Positions 7,057 to 14,320 of a stretch of 16,619 bases of DNA are shown here, piece after piece. The number at the start of each line of letters is the position of its first letter. Positions within the stretch are counted from its first letter, which is position 1. Source of the stretch: CAYSCW01 sp964449165 (GTDB lineage: Bacteria; Acidobacteriota; Aminicenantia; Aminicenantales; Aminicenantaceae). Where the stretch lies: the NCBI GenBank assembly GCA_964449165.1, contig CAYVAT010000056.1, forward strand, positions 1 to 16,619, written 5' to 3'. The position numbers and the translations under genes were made by a program. The notes below the pieces were generated by a model. That model saw only the letters and a list, made by a program, of their open reading frames with translations, was not told the DNA's origin and did not search any database.

Positions 7057-8250
7057 TTATTCTTTCTTTTTATCGGGCTCTTCCTCTTCTCCTTCTTCTC
7101 TTTCTTCAGGTTTTCCTCTGCGTTCTCGGTCAATTTGAGCCATCTCCTTTTCCATTTCTTCCAGAGCCAGATCCGAGGCAGCACGAATTCCCATGACTCG
7201 CAACTTGAAATTATCAGGGCTCGATGAATATCTCAATCCCTGCTCATAAGAGATGAGCCCTTCCTGGTAAAGCATGTATACGGATTGATCAAATGTCTGC
7301 ATCCCGTACTGAGAGATTCCGGCAGCAACGGCATCCCTTATCAGGACTGTCTTCTCTCTTTCCTGGATACACTCCTGGACATAAGGAGTGTTAATCATGA
7401 CCTCTACAGCCGGTACTCGACCTGACTGATCTTTGGTAGGTATAAGTCTCATGGATATAATAGATTTGAGGATGCTGGCCAGCTGAAACCTGATCTGTCT
7501 TTGGTGATGGGGAGGAAAAACAGAAATGATCCTGTTTATGGTCTCCGGCGCATCAAGGGTATGAACGGTGCTCATGACCAGGTGTCCTGTTTCTGCTGCC
7601 AGGAGGGCTGTCGAGATGGTGTCCAAATCCCGCATCTCACCCACCAGGATGACATCCGGATCTTCGCGCAATGCGGCCCGCAGTCCCCTTGCAAAATCCA
7701 GCACATCCACTCCGACCTCCCGCTGACTGATGGTGCTCTCTTTATCCCGATGGAGGTATTCGATCGGATCCTCGATTGTGATGATATTTTCTTTCCGATG
7801 AGTGTTGATATAGTCAATCATGGCCGCTAAGCTCGTGGTTTTTCCAGACCCGGTAGTTCCTGTGACCAGAACCAATCCTCTTTGTTCGAGAGAGATCTTC
7901 TCCAAAACTGCCGGCAGATTCAAATCTTTTATGGTTTTGACCTCCATAGGAATAATCCTCAGCACGATGGAGACCGTGCCTCTTTGATGGTAAATGCTGC
8001 CCCTGAATCGACCAAACCCAGGAAGACTGTATGCCAGATCCAAATCCAGATCATTCTTGAGTCTTTCCTTTTGATAATCGTTGGTGATCTGATCTGAGAG
8101 TTCGTAAGTATCCCTGGGAGTCAGTTTGGGAAAATTGGTCAGCGGCTTTAAATGTCCATGAATACGGACTGTGGGATGATTCCCAGCCTTCAAATGGAGG
8201 TCAGAAGCATCACTCTCGATGGCTACTTTTAAAAGTTCATCGATGTCCAT
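7057..8250 (-). CDS. pilT: Type IV pilus retraction ATPase
   Basis: 397 aa. PilT is a hexameric cytoplasmic ATPase that drives pilus disassembly and so twitching motility. Visible landmarks: N-terminal PAS-like domain beginning 'DELLKVAIESDASDLHLKAG'; Walker A GTTGSGKT at 131-138; Asp box 'IITIEDPIEYLH'; Walker B 'REDPDVILVGEMRD'; His box 'TGHLVMSTVHTLDA'; and the C-terminal 'SIISMRLIP' with the region that in PilT carries the AIRNLI-type motif less conserved. The 'DASDLHL' and 'GRVPAVEVMINTPYV' parts separate PilT from PilB and GspE. The last 25 residues are a highly acidic/basic tail (EEREEGEEEEPDKKKE) beyond the usual end. Good ribosome binding site AAGGGGG lies before the ATG. No other pilus gene is present in the window; it sits 15 bases after ilvE and before alaS. 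Confidence 0.95.
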   Translation of the reverse strand: MDIDELLKVAIESDASDLHLKAGNHPTVRIHGHLKPLTNFPKLTPRDTYELSDQITNDYQKERLKNDLDLDLAYSLPGFGRFRGSIYHQRGTVSIVLRIIPMEVKTIKDLNLPAVLEKISLEQRGLVLVTGTTGSGKTTSLAAMIDYINTHRKENIITIEDPIEYLHRDKESTISQREVGVDVLDFARGLRAALREDPDVILVGEMRDLDTISTALLAAETGHLVMSTVHTLDAPETINRIISVFPPHHQRQIRFQLASILKSIISMRLIPTKDQSGRVPAVEVMINTPYVQECIQEREKTVLIRDAVAAGISQYGMQTFDQSVYMLYQEGLISYEQGLRYSSSPDNFKLRVMGIRAASDLALEEMEKEMAQIDRERRGKPEEREEGEEEEPDKKKE

Positions 8251-8265
8251 GATTCCCCCTTAAAT

Positions 8266-9189
8266 TTAGATATAGGTAAGCCAATTATGCCTATCCTCTC
8301 TTTCTCCATCGATATAGGCAAAAAACTCGTCCTGAAGTTTCTTGGTGATAGGACCTCTCTTGCCTTCCCCTATGACAATTTTATCGATGGAGCGAATCGG
8401 CGTGATCTCGGCTGCAGATCCTGTAAAGAAGACCTCATCCGCGATGTAGAGCATTTCTCTGGGAATGGTATCTTCGACGAAATGAATGCCCAGTTCTTTG
8501 GCTAAAATGATGACAGTATCCCGGGTGATTCCTGGCAAAATCGAGGAGGACAGCGGCGGTGTATGGAGGATACCGCCGATCACAACAAAAATGTTCTCTC
8601 CGCTTCCTTCGCTGATATGCCCTCTAACATTGAGAGCGATCCCCTCTGCATACCCATCCAGAAGGGCTTCCATCTTTATCAGCTGTGAATTCATGTAATT
8701 CGCCCCGGATTTAGCCAGGGCAGGGAACGTGTTGGGAGCCATCCTCTGCCAGGAAGACACCCGGACATCCACCCCATTCTCCAAGGCATCCTCTCCCAGG
8801 TATTTCCCCCATTCCCAAACTAGGATAGCACAATCCACAGGATTTGGAAAGGGATCCACGCCCAGACTGCCATAACCGCGATAGATGATAGGCCTGACAT
8901 AGCAAGACTTGAGGTTATTGGCCTTTATTGTCTCAACCACAGCCTGATTAAACTGGGTCTGGGTATAAGGAATATCCATCCGGTACATTTTGCAGGAATT
9001 GTAAAGCCTTTGTGTGTGAGATTGAAGGCGGAAAATAACAGATCCTTGAGGAGTGGCATAGGTTCTGAATCCCTCAAATAGAGAAGTTCCGTAATGAATG
9101 ACGTGGGAAGCGATATGAATGCGGGCGTCTTTCCAAGGAATCAATTTTCCATTCATCCAAACTTTTCCATTTTCGCCAAAAGGACTCAT
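8266..9189 (-). CDS. ilvE: Branched-chain amino acid aminotransferase
   Basis: 307 aa, class IV PLP-dependent aminotransferase that makes leucine, isoleucine and valine from their 2-oxo acids with glutamate as donor. 'GKVWMNGKLIPWKDARIHIASHVIHYGTSLFEGFRTY' is the typical N terminus. The PLP lysine is K160 in 'ALAKSGANYMNSQ'; 'GHISEGSGENIFVV', 'LPGITRDTV', 'EVFFTGSAAEITPI' are the classical IlvE motifs, and the C terminus ends 'HNWLTYI' as usual. AGGAG lies 6 bases before the ATG. It is the first gene of the ilvE-pilT-alaS group, with a candidate promoter in the 135-bp gap upstream. Neighbours give no further hint of a biosynthetic operon. Confidence 0.95.
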   Translation of the reverse strand: MSPFGENGKVWMNGKLIPWKDARIHIASHVIHYGTSLFEGFRTYATPQGSVIFRLQSHTQRLYNSCKMYRMDIPYTQTQFNQAVVETIKANNLKSCYVRPIIYRGYGSLGVDPFPNPVDCAILVWEWGKYLGEDALENGVDVRVSSWQRMAPNTFPALAKSGANYMNSQLIKMEALLDGYAEGIALNVRGHISEGSGENIFVVIGGILHTPPLSSSILPGITRDTVIILAKELGIHFVEDTIPREMLYIADEVFFTGSAAEITPIRSIDKIVIGEGKRGPITKKLQDEFFAYIDGEREDRHNWLTYI

Positions 9190-9268
9190 TCATAACTCCT
9201 GATGATAAGATATTAAAAAACAAACGATTGTGATGAGACGATTGATACTTGAGAGAAATAAGCCAATC

Positions 9269-9297
9269 ATCTTAACTTAATTACCAGGTCAAGTCAA
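9269..9297 (-). promoter_or_regulatory. Candidate promoter of ilvE-pilT-alaS
   Basis: On the minus strand TTGACT (9292-9297) is followed after 17 bases by TAAGAT (9269-9274). The leader to the ATG would be about 70 bases and contains two copies of the direct repeat CGATTG, 9 bases apart. An overlapping TTGACC at 9288-9293 is an alternative -35. Confidence 0.4.
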
Positions 9298-9324
9298 ACC
9301 CACTCCATACCTCAGCAAACGCCA

Positions 9325-10263
9325 TTACACCTTCTCTCCACAATGAGGACAATTTTTAGCCTTATAGGGTAATGGTCTCCGACAATTCCAACAGAGAGGA
9401 GTTACACTCCGTTCCCTTGCCTTTATCCTTCGCATGATATCCTCGATTTCCGATTTTCTGTCATCGTGTCCCTTGAAAGCAGAGAGCTCTCTTATGATTT
9501 CCGTTGTCCTCTGATACCTGTTCTCCATATCAGCAGAAAGACATCTCATGATGATTTCATTGATTTTTCTGGGGATTGTGTTTTTCTTTAAACGAGGAGG
9601 TGTGATCTTTCCATCCTGAGCTCTCTCCATAATCTTAAATGGATCTGGATCAATGATGGGCGGATGGCCGATAAGCATCTCATAAAATATGCAACCGATA
9701 GAATAGATGTCCGAACAATACGTGGCCTTCCCTAAAAACTGTTCAGGGGCCATGTAGGGAGGCGAACCGATCCTTGTTGAGGCATAAGGAACATTACTGA
9801 GCCAGACTGATGTTCCAAAGTCTGTGATTTTTGCTGTCCCTTCCTCTGAAACGATGATATTGGATGGTCTGAGATCTCTGTGGACTATTTTATTGTTATG
9901 GGCGTGGGCAATGCCATAGGAAATTTGGGTAATATAGTCTATGGCTTTCCCCAGATCCAGGATCTTCTCTCTATCCAGGATTTTCTCCAGTGTTTTTCCT
10001 TTGATGTATTCCATGACCATGAAAAATATCTTATTCTGTTTTTCCGCGGTGATCATCCGTACGATATTGGAATGATTTAAAGCTGCCTGCAATCGGGGTT
10101 CTTTGAGGAGCTTAAAAAGTTCCAGACTCTGTTTATGGGGAACTTTGATGGCCACTTTGATGTTCAACCATGTGTCCTTAGCCAGAAAGACCGAACCAAA
10201 GCCACCACTCCCCAAAGAACGCAGAATTTCATATTTACCGACTTTCTGTCCCTGAAGAAACAT
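9325..10263 (-). CDS. Hanks-type Ser/Thr protein kinase with C-terminal zinc ribbon
   Basis: 312 aa. A soluble bacterial protein kinase. Kinase domain, about residues 11-272: glycine loop 'LGSGGFGSV' (17-25), ATP lysine K40 in 'VAIK', likely alpha-C Glu E55, catalytic loop 'HRDLRPSN' (128-135) with Asp130 and Asn135, DFG at 148-150, and 'YMAPEQF'. Arg132 replaces the Lys usual in HRDLKPxN; all other catalytic residues are intact. There is no transmembrane helix or PASTA domain. The last 22 residues form a zinc ribbon, Cys291-x2-Cys294 and Cys305-x2-Cys308. The ATG begins one base after the rsmE stop, so translation is surely coupled to rsmE, and the kinase is the last gene of the hrcA-grpE-dnaK-dnaJ-rsmE operon. 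A role in heat or redox response is suggested by place and by the cysteines only. Confidence 0.92.
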   Translation of the reverse strand: MFLQGQKVGKYEILRSLGSGGFGSVFLAKDTWLNIKVAIKVPHKQSLELFKLLKEPRLQAALNHSNIVRMITAEKQNKIFFMVMEYIKGKTLEKILDREKILDLGKAIDYITQISYGIAHAHNNKIVHRDLRPSNIIVSEEGTAKITDFGTSVWLSNVPYASTRIGSPPYMAPEQFLGKATYCSDIYSIGCIFYEMLIGHPPIIDPDPFKIMERAQDGKITPPRLKKNTIPRKINEIIMRCLSADMENRYQRTTEIIRELSAFKGHDDRKSEIEDIMRRIKARERSVTPLCWNCRRPLPYKAKNCPHCGEKV

Positions 10264-10264
10264 T

Positions 10265-10999
10265 TCACCTATTCCAAAAATGAGAAATCAAGGCCACACT
10301 GGACAGGGCAGCAGTCTCTGCCCTCAATATCTGGTCTCCGAGAGTGACAGCCTCGTAACCATGGCTCAAAATATCCTGCTCTTCCTCCTCGTTCCAGCCG
10401 CCTTCAGGACCAACCAATATGAGCACAGATGAGGGTACGTTCTCTTGATATTGAATGAGGATGGTTTTAAGAACTTTCCCCTGGTTTTCGCTCAACAGCA
10501 GCCTCATCTCCTCCTTTCTCTCCTTGAGAAATGGAGTTATAGGAACAGGAGCTTCTATGGAAGGGGAAAAAACTTGCCCGCTCTGCTTGGAGGCTTCCCT
10601 TGCTATCCTCTGCCACCTTTCTATTCTTTCGCCGCTCTTTGTCTTGATTTTAATCAATGATCTTTGGGTAACCACTGGAATAAAACGGGCAATTCCCCAT
10701 TCTGTTGTCTTCTGAATGATGAATTCCATTTTCTTCGATCGCAAAAGAGCTTGGCCTAAAGTAATGTTCAAGCGGGGCTTTTCTTGAATCACCTTTCTCA
10801 GGATGAAAAGCCGTGTTTTCTCACGCCCTATTTGCTCTACTCGAGCCAGATAGCTTGTCCCTTGTTCATCGAAGAGCCAGACATTCTCCTGAGTTTTAAT
10901 CCTGACCACACGGCTCAAGTGATGGTGTTCATCTCCGGAAAGGAAAATAGAGGAAGAATCGATCTTTGGTTTCTTGATAAAAAATCGGTTAGAGGTCAA
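10265..10999 (-). CDS. rsmE: 16S rRNA (uracil1498-N3)-methyltransferase
   Basis: 244 aa, SPOUT-class methyltransferase that methylates N3 of U1498 in 16S rRNA using S-adenosylmethionine. N-terminal PUA-like part contains 'FLSGDEHHHLSRVVRIKTQENVWLFDEQG'; the SPOUT part has 'QKTTEWGIARFIPVVTQRSL', 'REASKQSGQVFSP', and the knot motifs 'LVGPEGGWNEEEE' and 'VTLGDQILRAETAALSSVALI', all classical RsmE. The start appears to be TTG at 10999, 8 bases after the dnaJ stop; no other start keeps the PUA domain. In Firmicutes rsmE follows dnaJ and prmA; here prmA is missing and rsmE follows dnaJ directly. The stop is one base before the kinase start. Confidence 0.93.
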   Translation of the reverse strand: MTSNRFFIKKPKIDSSSIFLSGDEHHHLSRVVRIKTQENVWLFDEQGTSYLARVEQIGREKTRLFILRKVIQEKPRLNITLGQALLRSKKMEFIIQKTTEWGIARFIPVVTQRSLIKIKTKSGERIERWQRIAREASKQSGQVFSPSIEAPVPITPFLKERKEEMRLLLSENQGKVLKTILIQYQENVPSSVLILVGPEGGWNEEEEQDILSHGYEAVTLGDQILRAETAALSSVALISHFWNR

Positions 11000-11007
11000 G
11001 TTCTTAT

Positions 11008-12141
11008 CTAGTTAAAGAGGTTTTTGACTTTACTGAGGATACTTTTATCTATGGTTTCAACGCTCTCGCCTCTTAGCTGTGCAAATTTCCGCAGGAGCTC
11101 CTTCTGCTCCTTGGTCAAGTGCTCAGGGGTTTTGATATTCACTTTCACGAATAAGTCGCCGTTCCTATGGCTCTCCAATCCTTTTATCCCTTTTCCTCTT
11201 ATTTTAAGGACTGTACCCGATTGAGTTCCAGGCGGTATCTGGAGAAGTTCATTCTTCTCCAAAGTAGGTATCTCAATGGTTGTTCCCAAGGTAGCTTGGA
11301 CAAAAGATATAGGAACTTCACAGTAGAGGTTGTCTCCTTCTCTATGAAAAAACTTATGCTTTTTCAAACGAATAATCACATAAAGGTTTCCTCGTCCGGC
11401 TCCGGGATCCCCCGCTTCTCCTTCTCCCGCTAATCTGAGTCTGATTCCTTCATCCACTCCCGCGGGGATTTTTATCTGGATATTTTTTCTCTTTTTTACC
11501 TTTCCTGAACCTCCGCAATCATCGCATGGAGTTGTAATGACTTCTCCCGTGCCTCTACAGCTCGAGCAGGTTCGGGAAACAGTAAAAAATCCCTGCTGGT
11601 AACGGACTTGTCCTCTACCCTGACAAGTCTGGCAGACAGATTTTTGTGTTCCGGGACGCAATCTCGACCCATGGCAGGTAGGACACAACTCTACTCGGTT
11701 GAGCCTGATCTCTTTCTCCACTCCAAAAGCCGCTTCTTCCAGGGTGACTTCAAGTTCGAGCGCTAGGTCTCTTCCCCTTTTGGGGACATAGGTTCTTTTT
11801 CGAGTGCCAGCTCCAAAGATGTCTCCAAATCCAAAGCCGAAAAAGTTACCCAGGATATCCTCGAAATCTTCGAATAGAGAAGAATCGAATCCAGAAAATC
11901 CGGAAAATCCTTCTCCCCGCAGCCCATCATGGCCGAAGCGGTCATAAATCGATCTCTTTTCAGGATCAATCAGAACACTGTAGGCTTCGGCTGCCTCTTT
12001 GAACTGTTCTTCGGCATCTTTATTGCCTGGATTCCTGTCAGGATGATACTGGAGAGCCATCCTGCGATAGGCCTTTTTTATCTCATCAGAAGAGGCATTC
12101 CGCGGGATATTGAGGATCTCATAATAGTCTCTTCTGTTCAT
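11008..12141 (-). CDS. dnaJ: Chaperone DnaJ (type I Hsp40)
   Basis: 377 aa, full length. It delivers clients to DnaK and stimulates its ATPase. J domain at 1-70 with HPD at 33-35; a Gly/Phe-rich segment at about 75-112; four zinc-binding CxxCxGxG repeats at about 152-215 (CPTCHGSR, CQTCQGRG, CSSCRGTG, CDDCGGSG); then the substrate-binding beta domains ending near residue 350. The first repeat has Arg in place of the last Gly, which leaves its cysteines intact. The ATG overlaps the dnaK stop as ATGA, giving strict translational coupling. Its partner DnaK is unusually short (see that entry), whereas DnaJ itself looks ordinary. Confidence 0.97.
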   Translation of the reverse strand: MNRRDYYEILNIPRNASSDEIKKAYRRMALQYHPDRNPGNKDAEEQFKEAAEAYSVLIDPEKRSIYDRFGHDGLRGEGFSGFSGFDSSLFEDFEDILGNFFGFGFGDIFGAGTRKRTYVPKRGRDLALELEVTLEEAAFGVEKEIRLNRVELCPTCHGSRLRPGTQKSVCQTCQGRGQVRYQQGFFTVSRTCSSCRGTGEVITTPCDDCGGSGKVKKRKNIQIKIPAGVDEGIRLRLAGEGEAGDPGAGRGNLYVIIRLKKHKFFHREGDNLYCEVPISFVQATLGTTIEIPTLEKNELLQIPPGTQSGTVLKIRGKGIKGLESHRNGDLFVKVNIKTPEHLTKEQKELLRKFAQLRGESVETIDKSILSKVKNLFN

Positions 12142-13715
12142 TTCTCTCTTAATGGTAAATTTTCTCCTCGGGTCTTCTCGATGATATCATCGATTTCTTC
12201 CTTGCTGAGTCCAGAAGAAGGCCTGACTTCGATTCTCTGCTCCCTTCCTGTCATCACATCTCTGGCAGAGACCCTGACCAGTCCATCGGCATCGATAGCG
12301 AAGGTGACATCAACCTGGGGAACACCTGCTGGAGCAGCTTCTATTCCCACCAGATCGAACTTGGCCAAAGATTTATTCTGAGAGGCCACCTCGCTTTCTC
12401 CCTGAAGAACATGGATCTTTACTCTTCTTTGATCGTCTTCCACAGTGGTGAATGCCATCGTCCTTTTGGAAGGAATAGTCGTGTTCTTCTCGATAAGTTT
12501 GACAAAAGTGTCGTTCTCCGTTTCAATCCCTAAAGAGATGGGAGTGACATCAAGAAGAACGACCAGTTCTTTTGTCACGCCTTTCAAAATTCCTGACTGG
12601 ATCGCTGCTCCGATGGCAACAATCTCGTCTGGATTGATGTTATGGACAGGTTCTTTTCCGAAAAATTCGATTATCTTCTTTTTTATCAGCGGCATACGAG
12701 TTTGTCCCCCGACCAGGATAATCTCATCGATGTCAGCCTGTTCGAGCCTGCAATCCTCGAGAGCCTCTTCGATGGGGGGGAAAGTTTTATCCACAAGATC
12801 ATGGGTCAATTCTTCCAGCTTAGCCCTGGTAAGAGTCCTCCTGATGTGTTTAGAAACAGCCTTATCTGAGGAAATGAAGGGAAGATGGATCTCGCTCTGA
12901 AGAGTGAAAGAAAGCTCTCTCTTTGCTTTTTCAGCCGCTTCCTTTATCCTTTGGAGGGCAAACTTGTCCTCACTGAGATCGATATCATTTTCCCTCTTAA
13001 AATCATCAATCAACCACTCCAAGATACGTCTGTCAAAATCTTCACCACCCAGAACAGAACTTCCGTTAGTAGCTAGTACATTAAAAATGCCCTCATTGAT
13101 CTCCATTAAAGTGATATCGTATGTCCCGCCGCCCATATCATAGACAGCTATAGTGGCTTCATGCTTAATGTCAAAGCCATAGGCAATACTGGCCGAGGTA
13201 GGCTCATTCAGCACACGGAGAACGTTCAAACCGGCGATATGGGCTGCATCCTTGGTCGCCTGTCTCTGATGGTCGTCAAAATGAGCTGGGACCGTAATGA
13301 TACAATCTGTCACATCCTCTCCCAGATAATCTTCGGCGCATCTCTTCAAATAGGATAAGATCATGGAGGAGATCTCCTGAGGACTGATGATTTTAGAGTC
13401 AACCGATACCATGATGTCCCCGTTGGAGGCTTCAGTCAATTTATAGGGAATTTTACTTATTATTCCTCTTATGCCTTCAGAGTCATACTTCTTCCCCATG
13501 AATCTTTTTATGGCAAATATGGTTTTTTCTGGATTGGTTATGGCCTGTCTGAGAGCCAGATTTCCGACAAGTTTCTCTCCTGAAGTGGTAAAGCTCACCA
13601 CAGAAGGAGTAACAGATTGACCTTCAAGATTGGGGATAACTTTTGGTGTATTCCCTTCCAAGTAAGCTATACAGGAATAAGTTGTCCCCAGATCAACACC
13701 AATAACTTGACTCAT
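12138..13715 (-). CDS. dnaK: Hsp70 chaperone DnaK, lacking the helical lid
   Basis: 525 aa; DnaK is usually about 600-640. The nucleotide-binding domain is complete: 'IGVDLGTTYSC' (phosphate 1), 'ITVPAHFDDHQRQATKDAA', 'VLNEPTSASIAYG', 'VYDMGGGTYDITL' (phosphate 2), 'LVGGQTRMP' (adenosine). The interdomain linker 'VVLLDVTPISLGIE' lies near residue 387, followed by a full beta-sandwich substrate-binding domain ('LIEKNTTIPSKRT', 'IHVLQGESEVASQNKSL', 'GVPQVDVTFAIDADGLVRVSARD'). The protein ends within the first alpha helix after it ('SGLSKEEIDDIIEKTRGENLP'), so helices B-E of the lid and the flexible tail are absent. The stop overlaps the dnaJ start as ATGA and the grpE stop overlaps its ATG in the same way, so this is a real end and not a frameshift. 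Expect fast peptide exchange, as known for lidless Hsp70 constructs. Confidence 0.95.
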   Translation of the reverse strand: MSQVIGVDLGTTYSCIAYLEGNTPKVIPNLEGQSVTPSVVSFTTSGEKLVGNLALRQAITNPEKTIFAIKRFMGKKYDSEGIRGIISKIPYKLTEASNGDIMVSVDSKIISPQEISSMILSYLKRCAEDYLGEDVTDCIITVPAHFDDHQRQATKDAAHIAGLNVLRVLNEPTSASIAYGFDIKHEATIAVYDMGGGTYDITLMEINEGIFNVLATNGSSVLGGEDFDRRILEWLIDDFKRENDIDLSEDKFALQRIKEAAEKAKRELSFTLQSEIHLPFISSDKAVSKHIRRTLTRAKLEELTHDLVDKTFPPIEEALEDCRLEQADIDEIILVGGQTRMPLIKKKIIEFFGKEPVHNINPDEIVAIGAAIQSGILKGVTKELVVLLDVTPISLGIETENDTFVKLIEKNTTIPSKRTMAFTTVEDDQRRVKIHVLQGESEVASQNKSLAKFDLVGIEAAPAGVPQVDVTFAIDADGLVRVSARDVMTGREQRIEVRPSSGLSKEEIDDIIEKTRGENLPLREK

Positions 13716-14311
13716 GTGGATTTATCCTTTTTGGGAACCATGACTTTGACCAGAGACGGACGTAGAAGTCGGCTGTGGAGCATGTATCCTCTCTGCAGCT
13801 CCTCACTCACCACCGGTTCTTTTACCTCCTCGGATTCCTCGATAATAAAGGCTTGATGGAGATGAGGATCGAATTTATTTTCCTTTATTTCGATGGGTCT
13901 CACTCCTTGCTTCATCAATAGATCTCGATACTGCTTGTGGATCATCTTCACTCCTTCACGAAGGCTCTTTCCATTCACCTCATCTTCGCTCTCTATAGCT
14001 CTTTCAAAGTTATCTAAAATCACCAGAAGCTCTTTCAAGAATTCGCTAAGAGCATAATCATAGTAATCATTCTTTTCTCTCTCTAATCTCTTTCTCAGAT
14101 TTTCTTTCTCAGCCAATTGCCTGAGTAGATTATCCTTAAGCTTTTCCATCTCATTCTTGATATTCCTGTTTTCTGCTTCTCTCTTTTTCAGCTTATTTTT
14201 GAGTACCTTGAGCTCATCCTCTTCAGCTTCGGGTTTCTTCTCTTCATCTGTGATATATTCTATCTCCACTTCCTCGTGCTTTTTTTCCTTTTTCTTAGTT
14301 TTACCTGACAT
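13712..14311 (-). CDS. grpE: Nucleotide exchange factor GrpE
   Basis: About 199 aa. Homodimeric exchange factor that releases ADP from DnaK. The first 40 residues are highly charged and disordered (KKKEKKHEE, EEKKPEAEEDE), followed by a long dimeric coiled coil (about 38-90) and the four-helix/beta-wing head: 'YALSEFLKELLVILDNFERAIES', 'EGVKMIHKQYRDLLMKQGVRPIE', 'FDPHLHQAF', 'ELQRGYMLHSRLLRPSLVKV', all diagnostic. Two ATGs stand in tandem at 14314 and 14311; GGAGG ends only one base before the first, so I prefer the second. It starts 9 bases after the hrcA stop and overlaps dnaK by 4 bases. Confidence 0.95.
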   Translation of the reverse strand: MSGKTKKKEKKHEEVEIEYITDEEKKPEAEEDELKVLKNKLKKREAENRNIKNEMEKLKDNLLRQLAEKENLRKRLEREKNDYYDYALSEFLKELLVILDNFERAIESEDEVNGKSLREGVKMIHKQYRDLLMKQGVRPIEIKENKFDPHLHQAFIIEESEEVKEPVVSEELQRGYMLHSRLLRPSLVKVMVPKKDKST

Positions 14312-14320
14312 CATTCCTCC

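Noticed and set aside
9325..10263. Pseudokinase because of the altered HRDLKPxN motif
   Set aside because: ATP lysine, catalytic Asp, Asn, DFG and glycine loop are all present, so activity is likely.
12138..12200. DnaK truncated by a frameshift or premature stop
   Set aside because: The dnaJ start overlaps the dnaK stop by 4 bases, leaving no room for about 100 lid residues in any frame.
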